A stretch of DNA of 64,000 bases from JACJWR01 sp963752505 (GCA_963752505.1 CAVVYM010000002.1:248001-312000), one strand, 5' to 3'. Positions 9,738 through 19,195 are shown, numbered from the stretch's first letter. Notes: generated from the letters alone by a model not told the origin. Made by a program: numbers and translations.

Positions 9738-11063
9738 CTAGCGGTCCACTCCGCCCATGACTGGATCAATACCGGCGACTGAGGCGATGATGTCGCTGAG
9801 CATGCCGCCCTCGGCCATGGCCGGGACCGCCTGCAGATTGTTGAAGGATGGTTCGCGGAAGTGCACGCGGTAGGGCCGGGTGCCACCGTCGGATACGACG
9901 TGCGCGCCGAGTTCCCCGCGCGGCGATTCCACCGCCTGGTAGACCTGGCCGACAGGCACCTCGAATCCCTCGGTGACGATCTTGAAGTGATGGATGAGCG
10001 CCTCCATCGAGGTGCCCATGATCTCCTTGATGTGCTCCAGCGAATTGCCGATCCCATCCCCGCCGAGCGCGAGTTGGGCCGGCCAGGCGATCTTCTTGTC
10101 GGCCACCATGACCGGACCCGGCTTGAGCCGGTCGAGGCACTGTTCGATGATGTTGAGGCTCTGGGCGATCTCGTTCACCCGGATCAGCCAACGCCCGTAG
10201 GAATCGCAGGTGTCGGCGGTCATGACGTCGAACTCGTAGGTCTCGTAGCCGCAGTAGGGAGCGGTCTTACGCAGATCCCACGGCAATCCGGTGGATCGCA
10301 GCACCGGCCCGGTCATGCCCAACGCCGCGCATCCGGTGAGGTCGAGGTAGCCGATTCCCTGGGTGCGCGCTTTCCAGATGCCGTTGTCGGTAAGCATGTC
10401 GGTGGTCTGCTTGGCCACCCGGCGGAGTTCCTTCACCGAATCGGCGATCTTGGATTCGATGCCCTCCGGCAGGTCGGCGGCGACGCCGCCCGGCCGGACG
10501 TAGGCGTGGTTCATGCGCAGGCCAGTGACGTCCTCGAGCAGGTCGAGCACGATGTTGCGGTCGCGGAACCCCCAGATCATGGGGGTCAGGGCACCCAACT
10601 CGAGCGCGCCGGTTGCCAGCGCCACCCCGTGCGAGGAGATGCGGTTGAGTTCCATCATGAGCACCCGGATAACCGTGGCCCGCTCAGGCACCTGGTCAGT
10701 GATGCCGAGGAGCCGCTCCACCGCGAGGCAGTAGGCGGTCTCATTGAATATGGGTGCCAGGTAGTCCATCCGGGTGACGAATGTGGTGCCCTGCGTCCAG
10801 GTGCGGAACTCGAGGTTCTTCTCGATGCCGGTGTGCAGGTAGCCGATGCCCGCCCGGGCCTCGGTGACCGTTTCGCCGTCAAGTTCCAGGATGAGGCGCA
10901 GCACGCCGTGCGTGCTTGGATGCTGTGGCCCCATGTTGACCACGAGGCGTTCCTGCTCGCCCTCCGGCGGCGCGGAAATGGAGTCCCAGTCCTCACCCGT
11001 GACGGTGAAGACTCGGCCCTCGGTGGTCTCGTAGGAACCGGCGGACTGCGAGGTGGTGGACAT
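9738..11063 (-). CDS. nuoD: NADH-quinone oxidoreductase subunit D
   Basis: NuoD (441 residues) is the 49-kDa-type subunit, related to the NiFe-hydrogenase large subunit, and lines the quinone pocket. The family signature MGPQHPSTHGVLRLILELDG is present near residue 43, with IGYLHTGIEKNLE shortly after; the C terminus ends DPVMGGVDR. NuoD is separate from NuoC here rather than fused. The start codon overlaps the nuoC stop by one base. Confidence 0.97.
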   Translation of the reverse strand: MSTTSQSAGSYETTEGRVFTVTGEDWDSISAPPEGEQERLVVNMGPQHPSTHGVLRLILELDGETVTEARAGIGYLHTGIEKNLEFRTWTQGTTFVTRMDYLAPIFNETAYCLAVERLLGITDQVPERATVIRVLMMELNRISSHGVALATGALELGALTPMIWGFRDRNIVLDLLEDVTGLRMNHAYVRPGGVAADLPEGIESKIADSVKELRRVAKQTTDMLTDNGIWKARTQGIGYLDLTGCAALGMTGPVLRSTGLPWDLRKTAPYCGYETYEFDVMTADTCDSYGRWLIRVNEIAQSLNIIEQCLDRLKPGPVMVADKKIAWPAQLALGGDGIGNSLEHIKEIMGTSMEALIHHFKIVTEGFEVPVGQVYQAVESPRGELGAHVVSDGGTRPYRVHFREPSFNNLQAVPAMAEGGMLSDIIASVAGIDPVMGGVDR

Positions 11064-11788
11064 CAGGAGTACTCCCTGCGCTCATCGGGCGGCGGCGTCG
11101 TGGAGCCCTTGTGCTCGACCGGGATCCCGCCCAATGGATAGTCCTTGCGCTGCGGGTGGCCCACCCAGTCATCGGGCATCAGGATTCGGGTCAGCGCGGG
11201 GTGACCATCGAAGATGATTCCGAACATGTCGTAGGTCTCGCGCTCATGCCAGTTGTTGGCCGGGAAGATGTCGGTGATGGTGGGCACGTGCGGGTCGCTG
11301 TCCGGACACGTGACCTCCACGCGTAGGTAGCGGCCACCGTGGGTCATCGACCGGAGGTGGTAGACGGCGTGCAGTTCGTTGTCGGTGTCGTGCGGCCAGT
11401 GCACCCCGGACACACCCAGACAGGTCTCGAATCGCAGGCTGGGATCGTCGCGCAGCGCCCGCGCCACGGCCGGCAGCGAGTCGCGGTTGACTTCGAACGT
11501 CAGCTCATCGCGATCCACCACCACCTTGGTGATCGCCTGTTGGTATCCCTCCGGGGTCAGCGCCGCCTCCAGCGCATCCGCGGCGGCATCGAACCAGCTT
11601 CCGTAGGGCCGCTGGCTGGGGGCGGGCAATTCGATGCGTTCAACGAGTCCGCCGAAACCCGAGACGTCGGGCGAACCGTGCACCCCAAAGGACCCGTGCC
11701 GGGTCTCAACCACCTCAAGTTCGATGACCTCGTCGGTCACCTCCCCGTCGGCGCCGGTGGTGACGATCGTCTCTGGCACCTCGTTCAC
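11063..11788 (-). CDS. nuoC: NADH-quinone oxidoreductase subunit C
   Basis: NuoC (241 residues) is the 30-kDa-type subunit of the peripheral arm. Its most recognisable part is the C-terminal segment FPANNWHERETYDMFGIIF followed by LMPDDWVGHPQRKDYPLGG, which is diagnostic for the family. The N-terminal 50 residues are acidic and poorly conserved, as usual in actinobacteria. The start overlaps the nuoB stop by four bases. Confidence 0.96.
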   Translation of the reverse strand: MNEVPETIVTTGADGEVTDEVIELEVVETRHGSFGVHGSPDVSGFGGLVERIELPAPSQRPYGSWFDAAADALEAALTPEGYQQAITKVVVDRDELTFEVNRDSLPAVARALRDDPSLRFETCLGVSGVHWPHDTDNELHAVYHLRSMTHGGRYLRVEVTCPDSDPHVPTITDIFPANNWHERETYDMFGIIFDGHPALTRILMPDDWVGHPQRKDYPLGGIPVEHKGSTTPPPDERREYS

Positions 11789-12339
11789 CGAAGCAGCCCC
11801 TTCATCTCGCTCGTGGGCGTGGCAAGCAGGGCCTGGGTCTCGCGCTGCTCCACCTCGGCCTCACGGTTTGCTCCGAACTTGATGTCTTGGACCTTCGTGT
11901 GGAGTTTGAGGATCGCATCGAGCAGCTGTTCGGGGCGCGGCGGGCAACCTGGCAGGTAGATGTCGACGGGCACGATGTGGTCGACACCCTGGACGATCGC
12001 GTAGTTGTTGAACATGCCGCCGGAGGAGGCGCAGGCCCCCATCGAGATGACCCACTTGGGGTTGGGCATCTGGTCGTACACCTGCCGGAGGATGGGCGCC
12101 ATTTTCTGGCTCACCCGCCCAGCCACGATCATGAGGTCGGCCTGCCGCGGCGAGGGCCGGAACACCTCCATGCCGAACCGGCCCATGTCGTAGTTGGCTC
12201 CGCCCGTGGACATCATCTCGATCGCGCAGCAGGCGAGTCCGAACGTGACGGTCCACATCGAATTCTTGCGGGCGTAACCGGCCACCCCCTCGACGGTGGT
12301 GAGTAGAAATCCGCTGGGGAGTTTCTCTTCGAGTCCCAT
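11785..12339 (-). CDS. nuoB: NADH-quinone oxidoreductase subunit B
   Basis: NuoB (184 residues) holds the last cluster (N2) before quinone. Its ligands are visible as the tandem cysteines in FGLACCAIEMM (residues 37 and 38), MGACASSGGMF and YLPGCPPRPEQ. Start ATG 12339 (MGLEEKLPSG) was chosen because the region upstream is the end of nuoA read in another frame; the resulting length fits the family. The gap to nuoA is 10 bases and carries a GGAGAGA ribosome binding site. Confidence 0.96.
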   Translation of the reverse strand: MGLEEKLPSGFLLTTVEGVAGYARKNSMWTVTFGLACCAIEMMSTGGANYDMGRFGMEVFRPSPRQADLMIVAGRVSQKMAPILRQVYDQMPNPKWVISMGACASSGGMFNNYAIVQGVDHIVPVDIYLPGCPPRPEQLLDAILKLHTKVQDIKFGANREAEVEQRETQALLATPTSEMKGLLR

Positions 12340-12349
12340 GCCGTCTCTC

Positions 12350-12712
12350 CTAGTCCCATTCCAGACCGCGGCGGCGCCAGACGAACAGGTACACAACCAT
12401 CAGGGCGCCGATGAAAAGAATCATCTCAATCAGGCCGAACAGCCCCAACATGTCGAATGTGAGGGCCCACGGGTAGAGAAAGACGATCTCAATGTCGAAG
12501 ATGATGAAGAGCATCGCCACCAGGTAGTACTTGATGGGGAAGCGTCCGCCACCCATCGGCTGCGGCGTGGGTTCGATGCCGCACTCGTACTCGGAGACCT
12601 TCGCCCGGTTGTAGCGCTTGGGCCCGGTGAAGGACGCAACCGTGACGCTCAGTACGGCGAATAATCCCGCCAGAATGCCCAGGAAGAGGATCCCGAGCGA
12701 GACGTTGTCCAC
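12350..12712 (-). CDS. nuoA: NADH-quinone oxidoreductase subunit A
   Basis: NuoA (120 residues) is a three-helix membrane subunit and the first gene of the complex I operon. It shows the conserved loop YECGIEPTPQPMGGGRFPIK and the helix YYLVAMLFIIFDIEIVFLYP. The start is a GTG (VDNVSLGILF); an ATG a few bases upstream is out of frame. GAAAGGGC about ten bases upstream could serve as ribosome binding site. Confidence 0.95.
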   Translation of the reverse strand: MDNVSLGILFLGILAGLFAVLSVTVASFTGPKRYNRAKVSEYECGIEPTPQPMGGGRFPIKYYLVAMLFIIFDIEIVFLYPWALTFDMLGLFGLIEMILFIGALMVVYLFVWRRRGLEWD

Positions 12713-12871
12713 GATCCATGCCCTTTCGCACCCGGTTGTGTCATGGCGATCTTAGGCGGATCTTCACCGACGATGTGCCGCCGACGAGAATCTGCGTGTT
12801 TTGCAGTCTAGCCACCTCGCCTCCGAACGCATTGCCACCGTCATCGCCGCCAGCGCGAGGCCGGCGCTACC
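12713..12871 (-). promoter_or_regulatory. Likely promoter region of the nuo operon
   Basis: This 159-base gap separates menG from nuoA on the same strand and is the only sizeable non-coding stretch upstream of the complex I operon. On the minus strand it holds a good -10-like hexamer TAAGAT (12754 down to 12749) and a second, TAGACT (12810 to 12805). No convincing -35 element is seen at the usual distance. Assignment as promoter is inference; read-through from menG is also possible. Confidence 0.4.
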
Positions 12872-13561
12872 CTAGGCGACTGCCCGGTGCAGCGCGACGA
12901 TGCCGCCGGTCAGGTTCCGCCACTGCACCGACGACCACCCGGCCGCCCCCAGCATGTCGGCCAGTCCCTGCTGATCGGGCCACGCCCGAATCGACTCCGC
13001 CAGGTAGACGTAGGCTGCGGGATTGCTCGAGACCTTCTTGGCCACTGTCGGGAGCGCCTTCATGAGGTACTCCAGGTAGGCCACCCGCATCGGCTCGGAT
13101 GTCGGCGTGCTGAACTCGCACACGACGATGCGCCCACCCGGCTTCGTGACCCGCCGCATCTCGACCAGGCCGGCCAGCGGGTCGGTGAGGTTGCGCAGGC
13201 CAAACGAAATCGTCACCGCGTCGAAAGTCGCGTCGGCGAAAGGCAACCGGAGTCCATCGCCGGCGACGAAAGGCAGGGCGGGAAGGCGCTGCGCCCCCAC
13301 CGCCAGCATCCCGAGGGAAAAGTCGCACGGCACGGCGAACGCCCCGAGAGCAGCGATCGGGGCGGTGCTCGTGCCGGTCCCGGCCGCCAGATCAAGCACC
13401 CTCATGCCCGGAATCGGATCAATCGCGGCCACCACGGCAGCGCGCCAGGCCCGCGTCCGACCCGCCGAGAGCACGTCGTTGGTCAGGTCGTAGCGGGCCG
13501 CCACCTCGTCGAACATGGCAGCGACGTCAGCCGGGTTCTTACCCAAAGTTGCGCGAGTCAC
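12872..13561 (-). CDS. menG: Demethylmenaquinone methyltransferase
   Basis: MenG (UbiE family, 229 residues) carries out the last step of menaquinone synthesis, methylating demethylmenaquinone with S-adenosylmethionine. The SAM-binding loop is VLDLAAGTGTST near residue 55, followed by the family stretch ISFGLRNLTDPLAGLVEMRR and later KPGGRIVVCEFS. The GTG start has AAAGGAG about ten bases upstream. It lies just upstream of nuo, which makes the enzyme that reduces this quinone. Confidence 0.94.
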   Translation of the reverse strand: MTRATLGKNPADVAAMFDEVAARYDLTNDVLSAGRTRAWRAAVVAAIDPIPGMRVLDLAAGTGTSTAPIAALGAFAVPCDFSLGMLAVGAQRLPALPFVAGDGLRLPFADATFDAVTISFGLRNLTDPLAGLVEMRRVTKPGGRIVVCEFSTPTSEPMRVAYLEYLMKALPTVAKKVSSNPAAYVYLAESIRAWPDQQGLADMLGAAGWSSVQWRNLTGGIVALHRAVA

Positions 13562-14018
13562 GCTGATGCTCTCCTTTGTGGTCCGGTGCTGGCGTTGCGG
13601 CGCGCCTCAGGGCGAGCACCAGCAGTGCCGCACCGCCGGTACCCGCGACGATACCGGCGACCGCCAGACGGTATCCGCCACCGGCTCGGGAATCGACGAT
13701 CCGAACCGAGCCAGCCGGGTCTTCGGCAAGATAGGCGACCTTGATCCGAGTGCCGTGCGGCGGCGTCCACTCCGGGGACTCGGCGACGGTGACGACCGCG
13801 GAGTCGCCCACCAGGAACCGTACGTAGATCTGCGTCGCACCAGCCGCCATGGTGGTGCCCAACGCTGTGGCCTCGGTGGCAATCCCCTGGGTGCGCACGG
13901 TGCGTTCGGCCACCAGGGACGCCACTCCGACAACGATGGCAGCCAGGCAAAGGACGCCGATCAGCACGGCCAGGGCCCGCCGGAACGGCCGCGGCCAGTC
14001 AGCCCCATCAGGAGTCAC
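13539..14018 (-). CDS. DUF3592-like membrane protein
   Basis: This 159-residue protein has two predicted membrane helices (ALAVLIGVLCLAAIVVGVAS near the N terminus, AVAGIVAGTGGAALLVLAL near the C terminus) flanking an extracytoplasmic beta-rich stretch with VAYLAEDPAGSVRIVDSRAG. That layout resembles DUF3592 proteins, function unknown. GTG 14018 was chosen because GGGGAGG lies 12 bases upstream and the start stays clear of the divergent menF start; ATG 14063 is an alternative. It overlaps menG by 23 bases and is probably co-transcribed with it. Confidence 0.55.
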   Translation of the reverse strand: MTPDGADWPRPFRRALAVLIGVLCLAAIVVGVASLVAERTVRTQGIATEATALGTTMAAGATQIYVRFLVGDSAVVTVAESPEWTPPHGTRIKVAYLAEDPAGSVRIVDSRAGGGYRLAVAGIVAGTGGAALLVLALRRAATPAPDHKGEHQRDSRNFG

Positions 14019-14101
14019 GACGTGATTGTGCCTCCCCGGGCGTCGCTCCGCACAATCTGCCATCGCCACCTTCCGGGCGCGCCGATTCGAGGCAGTAGCC
14101 G

Positions 14102-14107
14102 TACTCT
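14102..14107 (+). promoter_or_regulatory. -10-like element (TACTCT) for leaderless menF
   Basis: TACTCT fits the TANNNT -10 pattern and ends seven bases before the menF GTG. No ribosome binding site lies in the 20 bases before that GTG. Transcription would therefore begin at or next to the start codon, giving a leaderless mRNA. Inference from spacing only. Confidence 0.4.
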
Positions 14108-14114
14108 CGTATTC

Positions 14115-15356
14115 GTGCGCGACCACTTCCCGCCCCGCTTAGCCGTCTCCACCGAAGCGCTGGCCGAGCCAATCGACCTGCTCGAGGTCGTTCCCGACGG
14201 CCCGGCGTTGGCCTGGGTGAGAGAGGGCGATGGTCTGGTGGCCTGGGGGGAGGCCGCGCGAATCGAAGTGACCGGCCAGGAGCGATTCAGCCGGGCCCAC
14301 CGTTGGTGGTCGCAGTTGGTCGACGCCGCGCACATCACCGATGACGTCGCCACACCGGGATCGGGCCCGGTCGCCTTCGGTTCGTTCACCTTCGCCGACG
14401 GGCCGGGCAGCTCGGTGTTGATCGTTCCCTCGGTTGTCGTCGGGCGTCGGCATGGTAAGTCCTGGCTCACCACAATCGGTGCTCAGACTCGGCCCCAGCC
14501 CGAGCGCCAACCCCCGCCGACGGGCCATGGTTGGGCGCGGGAGGAAGGCAACCCCGGGGCGGCCGAGGTCTGGCAAGAGGCGGTCTCGGAAGCCGTGCGC
14601 CGAGTCACCGACGGCGGCCTGGACAAGGTGGTCCTGGCGCGCGAGACGGTCATTCGCACCGAACGTCGCATCGACCCCCGATTTGTCCTGAATCGCCTGG
14701 CCGATGACTACCCTGAGTGCTGGGGATTCAGCGTCGACGGTCTGATCGGCGCGACACCGGAGCTTCTCGTCCGCCGGACCGGCGACACCGTGGTGTCTCG
14801 GGTGCTAGCTGGCACCGTTGGTCGCAACGGCGACTCCTCCACCGACGGCCAACTGGCGCGCGCCCTCATGCGCTCCGACAAGGACCTCGTGGAGCATCTC
14901 TATGCCGTCGAGTCGGTGGCGGCGGCGCTCGCCCGCCACTGCACGGACCTGCAGGTGCCCACCTCCCCCAGCCTGCTCCAACTGGCCAACGTCCAACACT
15001 TGGCGACCGATGTGTCCGGTCTGCTCGCCGACGATTCGTCTGCCATCGCGCTCGCCGCCGCGCTGCACCCCACCGCCGCGGTGTGCGGCACCCCCACGGA
15101 ACGCGCGGCCGCGGTGATCGCCGAACTCGAGGGAATCGATCGCGCTCGCTACGCCGGTCCGGTCGGCTGGGTCGACGCCAACGGGGACGGCGAATTCGGC
15201 ATCGCCCTGCGGTGCGGCGAGGTGAGCCCGGACGCGCACAGCATCCGACTGCTCGCAGGCTGCGGCATCGTCGCCGGTTCCACGCCCGCGGGCGAGTGGG
15301 AGGAGTCGGAAGCCAAACTGGGGGCCATGCGCGCAGCGTTGGGCACGTCGGACTGA
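14115..15356 (+). CDS. menF: Isochorismate synthase
   Basis: MenF converts chorismate to isochorismate, the entry step of menaquinone synthesis. The 413-residue protein ends in the chorismate-binding domain, with LDKVVLARETVIRTE, LIGATPELLVRRTGDTVVSR, LAGTVGRNG, and the C-terminal AALHPTAAVCGTPTERA and YAGPVGWVDANGDGEFGIALR. Lysine in LDKVVLAR and the glutamates of ATPE and the C-terminal helix fit a salicylate/isochorismate synthase. A GTG start (VRDHFPPRLAV) is used; the frame extends upstream but without resemblance to the family. Confidence 0.93.
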   Translation: MRDHFPPRLAVSTEALAEPIDLLEVVPDGPALAWVREGDGLVAWGEAARIEVTGQERFSRAHRWWSQLVDAAHITDDVATPGSGPVAFGSFTFADGPGSSVLIVPSVVVGRRHGKSWLTTIGAQTRPQPERQPPPTGHGWAREEGNPGAAEVWQEAVSEAVRRVTDGGLDKVVLARETVIRTERRIDPRFVLNRLADDYPECWGFSVDGLIGATPELLVRRTGDTVVSRVLAGTVGRNGDSSTDGQLARALMRSDKDLVEHLYAVESVAAALARHCTDLQVPTSPSLLQLANVQHLATDVSGLLADDSSAIALAAALHPTAAVCGTPTERAAAVIAELEGIDRARYAGPVGWVDANGDGEFGIALRCGEVSPDAHSIRLLAGCGIVAGSTPAGEWEESEAKLGAMRAALGTSD

Positions 15357-15385
15357 GTAGCCGTCACAACTGCGCCGAGGACCAG

Positions 15386-17209
15386 TTAACCGGCGGCCAG
15401 CCTTCGACCCACCACCGCGGCGATGCCCTCGATCACCGCGGCTTCGGTGGCTCGGCTGCCAACGTCGCACACGATCATCCGCGGACCCGCCGCCAACGCC
15501 GCAGGTCGCAGTTGCTCAGTGAGCGCTGCGAGGTCGCTCACCCGCCGCGCCGGGATTCCAGCCGCCGCGGCATATGCCGTGAGGTCGCGATCCATCGGCG
15601 TACCGAACACCCGCTCAAAGTGGTCAGCGTAGGACGGAAGCCCCGCTTCGACGCTGGAGAAGATCCCACCGCCGTTGTTGTCGATCACGACAAATGTGAT
15701 GTTCGGACGCAATTCCTGCGCTGGCACCAGCAGCCCGTTGATGTCGTGGAGGGTGGCCAGGTCACCCAGCAGGGCAACACCCGGGCCACCGGCGACGGGC
15801 AGCTCCGCCTCAGCCAGCGCTGCGGCGGCCTCCGCCCACGGGCTCGGGGGTTGCTGATGCGCCAACGCTGCACCCCAGGCCGACGACACCAGCCCATCAA
15901 TGCCGGAAACACCCCGGTTGCCGTACACCCACGGCGGATCCGACCGGATCGCGGCGTAGGTGTCGAGAAATCGCACGGGCCATGATGCGCCCGCCCAGAT
16001 GAATCCCGACTCCGGTGTGCTCTCCCATACCGCACGAACCACGGCGGGACCGCAGAAGCCGTTCTGTTCGACTACCTCGGCGACCACTTCCTCGGCGAGG
16101 TCGTCTGCGCGGAGCCAAGACTGCACCCACTCGTCGTCAGCCCGGCAGGACTCCGCCGGCGCCGGCACCGCTGAAACCACCACGGCGGCTGTACGGAGCG
16201 GATCCAACGGTGTGCTCGCTGGCCGCGGGTCCACCGTCACATGTAGCGGGGCGGCGCCGATCAGGCGGTTGACGGAGCGGCTCAGGCCCACTCGCCCCAC
16301 TGTCACCACCACGTCGGGGATGTGATGGTCGAGGAACTCCGGGACCCCACACAGCAAGGCGCCGTGCGCCACCACCGTGCCTCCGTCCGACGCGTTGCCC
16401 GTCGGTTCGCTCAGCAGTGGCCAGTTGTGGCCCTCGGCCAACAGCGTCGCCTCGGACGGATACGGCTCGCCGGCCGGGAGATCCCCCACCACCACGACGC
16501 CGCGCAGCGGACGAGGCCGATCATCGAGTTGCTCCAGCAGCGAGTCGAAGGCCAGGCTCGCCACCGAGACCAGTCGCGCATCCAAGGTCCACGGCAGTCC
16601 GGCGGGCCGGCCCCGGACACCGGCCTCGTCTGCGTCGAGGCCCGCCAGGTCGGCTTCTGGATCACCCGCGAGCAACGGTTCTCGCAGGGCTACGTTGAGG
16701 TGGACCGGGCCCGGGGCGACGCCGTCGGTGGCCGCGTTGATGGCCTGGCTCACCGTCGACCGCCAATACCGTGCCACCCCCGTCCGCCAGGCGGGCGCCT
16801 CCAGCGACGTCGTGAGGCGAACGCGGACGCCAAATATGTCACCTTGGTCGATCGTCTGGTTGGCCCCCACCCCCAGCAGTTCGGCCGGGCGGTCGGCAGT
16901 GATCACGACCAACGGCACGTCGGAAGCATCGGCCTCGGTCACGGCAGGCGCGAGATTGGCCGCTGCGGTGCCCGAGGTGCACATCACGACCGTCGGTGCA
17001 CCCGAGGCCCGCGCGAGTCCCAGCGCTAGGAACCCGGCCGAGCGTTCGTCCAACCGAACGTGCACCCGACACGCCCCGTCGGCAGCAGCGGCAGCAGCGG
17101 CCACTGCCAGGGGTGCCGAACGCTGCCCCGGCGCGATCACGATGTCGGTGACTCCGCCCCGAAGCGCCTCATCGATGATTACCGCGGCGGCGGCTTCGGC
17201 GGGGTTCAT
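15386..17209 (-). CDS. menD: SEPHCHC synthase (2-succinyl-5-enolpyruvyl-6-hydroxy-3-cyclohexene-1-carboxylate synthase)
   Basis: MenD is a thiamine-diphosphate enzyme joining isochorismate and 2-oxoglutarate. The 607-residue protein has the N-terminal motif VIAPGQRSAPLAVAAAAA with LDERSAGFLALGLARASGAP, and the phrase MCTSGTAAANLAPAVTEA. The cofactor-binding half contains GNRGVSGIDGLVSSAWGAAL and LLGDLATLHDINGLL followed by VIDNNGGGIFSSV. Its ATG overlaps the menC stop as ATGA, so menB-menC-menD form one operon on the minus strand. Confidence 0.95.
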   Translation of the reverse strand: MNPAEAAAAVIIDEALRGGVTDIVIAPGQRSAPLAVAAAAAAADGACRVHVRLDERSAGFLALGLARASGAPTVVMCTSGTAAANLAPAVTEADASDVPLVVITADRPAELLGVGANQTIDQGDIFGVRVRLTTSLEAPAWRTGVARYWRSTVSQAINAATDGVAPGPVHLNVALREPLLAGDPEADLAGLDADEAGVRGRPAGLPWTLDARLVSVASLAFDSLLEQLDDRPRPLRGVVVVGDLPAGEPYPSEATLLAEGHNWPLLSEPTGNASDGGTVVAHGALLCGVPEFLDHHIPDVVVTVGRVGLSRSVNRLIGAAPLHVTVDPRPASTPLDPLRTAAVVVSAVPAPAESCRADDEWVQSWLRADDLAEEVVAEVVEQNGFCGPAVVRAVWESTPESGFIWAGASWPVRFLDTYAAIRSDPPWVYGNRGVSGIDGLVSSAWGAALAHQQPPSPWAEAAAALAEAELPVAGGPGVALLGDLATLHDINGLLVPAQELRPNITFVVIDNNGGGIFSSVEAGLPSYADHFERVFGTPMDRDLTAYAAAAGIPARRVSDLAALTEQLRPAALAAGPRMIVCDVGSRATEAAVIEGIAAVVGRRLAAG

Positions 17210-18264
17210 ACCTTGGAGTCTGCCAGCAGCGCTGGCAATCGGCTCGCGCTGCCCGCATGCCAGGCCGCCCTCAACCGCACCTGCCAGGCGCGCCTCTCAT
17301 CGGGGCCCACCCGGCCTTGTGCGCGAGCCAAGGCCGCAGGATCCGGCGATGGCGCCCGCATCAGTCCATCGGTCCCGATGGCGACCCTCAAGACGCCGTC
17401 GATGGCCGCCATCGGCTCGGCCGTGACGTCGTCGGCCAGGAGGGCCGACGTTCCCAACCCGCAGTCGTAGTCCAGCTGTGGAAGCGCTGCGGCCAAGGCC
17501 ACACCTGCCGCCAGCCCGACGCTCGTGTCCATCGCGCCGGACACCACCACCGGGACGTCGGCGTCGCGGACGATTCGCAGCGCCGAGCGCACGCCACCGA
17601 GCGGCGCAGCCTTGAGGACGAGGAGGTCGGCGGCACCCGCCCGTACCGCCCGGGCGGGATCGTCGGCTCGGCGGATGGATTCATCGGCAGCCACCGCAAC
17701 GGCCACTCGGGCGCGCACCCGGGCAAGGTCAGCGAGATCGGCGCAGGGTTGCTCGACGTACTGCAGACCACCGGCCACCCGATTCAGCCGGCCGATCGCC
17801 GCCACGGCCTCATCGACGGTCCACGCGCCGTTGGCGTCGATTCGGATGTCGCCCGCGCCGAAGGCGTCCCGGACCGCTGCCAGCCGATTCGCGTCCTGCG
17901 CCAACGAACCGCCCGCCTCGGCCACCTTCACCTTGACCGTGCGGCTGCCGCGCGCTCGGGCGTCGGCGGCGAGTTCCGCGGCCCGCTCGGGTGGTAGAGC
18001 GGGGACGATGGCGTTGACACCGACGTCGGCACGCACCGGAGCCGGCCAGCCCAGCAGCGCGGCTTCCAGCGCGGAGTCGAGCCAGTGCGACGCCTCCGAG
18101 GGTCCGTACTCGGCGAAGGGGGCGAATTCGCCCCAACCGGCCGGGCCGCGCAGCAGCATCCCGCTGCGCTCGCTCACGCCGCGGAACGGCACACGCAGCG
18201 GCACCCGCACCACGACAGCCGAATCGAGCACCGCCGCGACGTCACTGCCGAGCTCGGTGTCCAT
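17206..18264 (-). CDS. menC: o-Succinylbenzoate synthase
   Basis: MenC, an enolase-superfamily dehydratase of 352 residues, forms o-succinylbenzoate. The catalytic lysine region is RTVKVKVAEAGG, metal ligands lie in IRIDANGAW, QYVEQPC and AADESIRR, and the second lysine is in LLVLKAAPLGGVR. It sits ten bases after menB and overlaps menD by four. N-terminal residues before ALDSAVVVRVPLRVPF are poorly conserved, so a slightly later start is possible. Confidence 0.93.
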   Translation of the reverse strand: MDTELGSDVAAVLDSAVVVRVPLRVPFRGVSERSGMLLRGPAGWGEFAPFAEYGPSEASHWLDSALEAALLGWPAPVRADVGVNAIVPALPPERAAELAADARARGSRTVKVKVAEAGGSLAQDANRLAAVRDAFGAGDIRIDANGAWTVDEAVAAIGRLNRVAGGLQYVEQPCADLADLARVRARVAVAVAADESIRRADDPARAVRAGAADLLVLKAAPLGGVRSALRIVRDADVPVVVSGAMDTSVGLAAGVALAAALPQLDYDCGLGTSALLADDVTAEPMAAIDGVLRVAIGTDGLMRAPSPDPAALARAQGRVGPDERRAWQVRLRAAWHAGSASRLPALLADSKV

Positions 18265-18274
18265 GCCGGCAGCG

Positions 18275-19195
18275 TCAGGGCCGGCGGGGGAACTTGCCGA
18301 AGTCGGGTCGACGACGCTCCTTGTAGGCGTCGCGACCCTCCTGTGCTTCCTCGGTCATGTAGAACAGCAGAGTCGAGTCGCCGGCGAGTTGCTGCACTCC
18401 TGCCAGCCCGTCGTCGGCGGCGTTGTGCGATGCCTTCAGCATGCGCAGCGCCAGCGGCGAGAGGTCGAGCATCTCCTGCGCCCACGCAACAGTTTCGAGT
18501 TCGAGGTCGGCCAGCGGCACAACCTGATTGACCAACCCCCAGTCGTATGCCTGCGCGGCGCCGTACTGCCGGGAGAGGAACCAGACTTCGCGCGCCCGCT
18601 TCTGACCCACGATGCGCGCCAGCAACCCTGAGCCGTAGCCACCGTCGAAGGAGCCCACCCTGGGCCCGGTCTGGCCGAATCGGGCGTTGTCCGCGGCGAT
18701 CGTCAAGTCGCAGACCACGTGGAGGACGTGCCCGCCCCCGATGGCGTATCCCGCCACCATCGCAACCACCGGCTTCGGCAGGCGTCGGATCTGAATCTGC
18801 AGATCGAGCACATTGAGTCGCCCAATGCCCTTGCTGGCCACCTCGTCGTCGCCGATGTAGCCGTCATCGCCACGGATCACCTGGTCGCCGCCCGAGCAGA
18901 ACGCCCAATCACCCTGGCCGGTGAGGATGATGACGCCGACGGTGTCGTCATCGCGGGCCATGGCGAACGCGCGCTCCAACTCGAACAGGGTCTGCGGCCG
19001 GAATGCGTTGCGTTTCTGTGGCCGGTTGATGGTGAGTTTTGCGACACCATCGGCGACTTCATACTTGATGTCGCGCCACTCGCCCTGCGGCTGCCAATCC
19101 AGCGCCGGCGTGATTGATGAATAGCCGGGGTCGTCAAAGGCTGGGCTGTCCTCGGCAACGACGGGCGGCAACGGATAGCGATCGCGCGTGTCCAC
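18275..19195 (-). CDS. menB: 1,4-Dihydroxy-2-naphthoyl-CoA synthase
   Basis: MenB, a crotonase-fold ring-closing enzyme, is 306 residues long from the chosen start. It shows FCSGGDQVIRGDDGYIGDDE, YAIGGGHVLHVVCDLTIAAD and FGQTGPRVGSFDGGYGSGLL, all typical of MenB rather than other enoyl-CoA hydratases. I preferred GTG 19195 (VDTRDRYPLPP) because AAGGAG lies nine bases upstream; an in-frame ATG at 19249 would add 18 low-complexity residues and leave only 12 bases to the divergent menE start. Confidence 0.94.
   Translation of the reverse strand: MDTRDRYPLPPVVAEDSPAFDDPGYSSITPALDWQPQGEWRDIKYEVADGVAKLTINRPQKRNAFRPQTLFELERAFAMARDDDTVGVIILTGQGDWAFCSGGDQVIRGDDGYIGDDEVASKGIGRLNVLDLQIQIRRLPKPVVAMVAGYAIGGGHVLHVVCDLTIAADNARFGQTGPRVGSFDGGYGSGLLARIVGQKRAREVWFLSRQYGAAQAYDWGLVNQVVPLADLELETVAWAQEMLDLSPLALRMLKASHNAADDGLAGVQQLAGDSTLLFYMTEEAQEGRDAYKERRRPDFGKFPRRP

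Noticed and set aside
12840..12870. Terminator after menG
   Set aside because: Only a five-base stem with a seven-base loop could be drawn, too weak to call.
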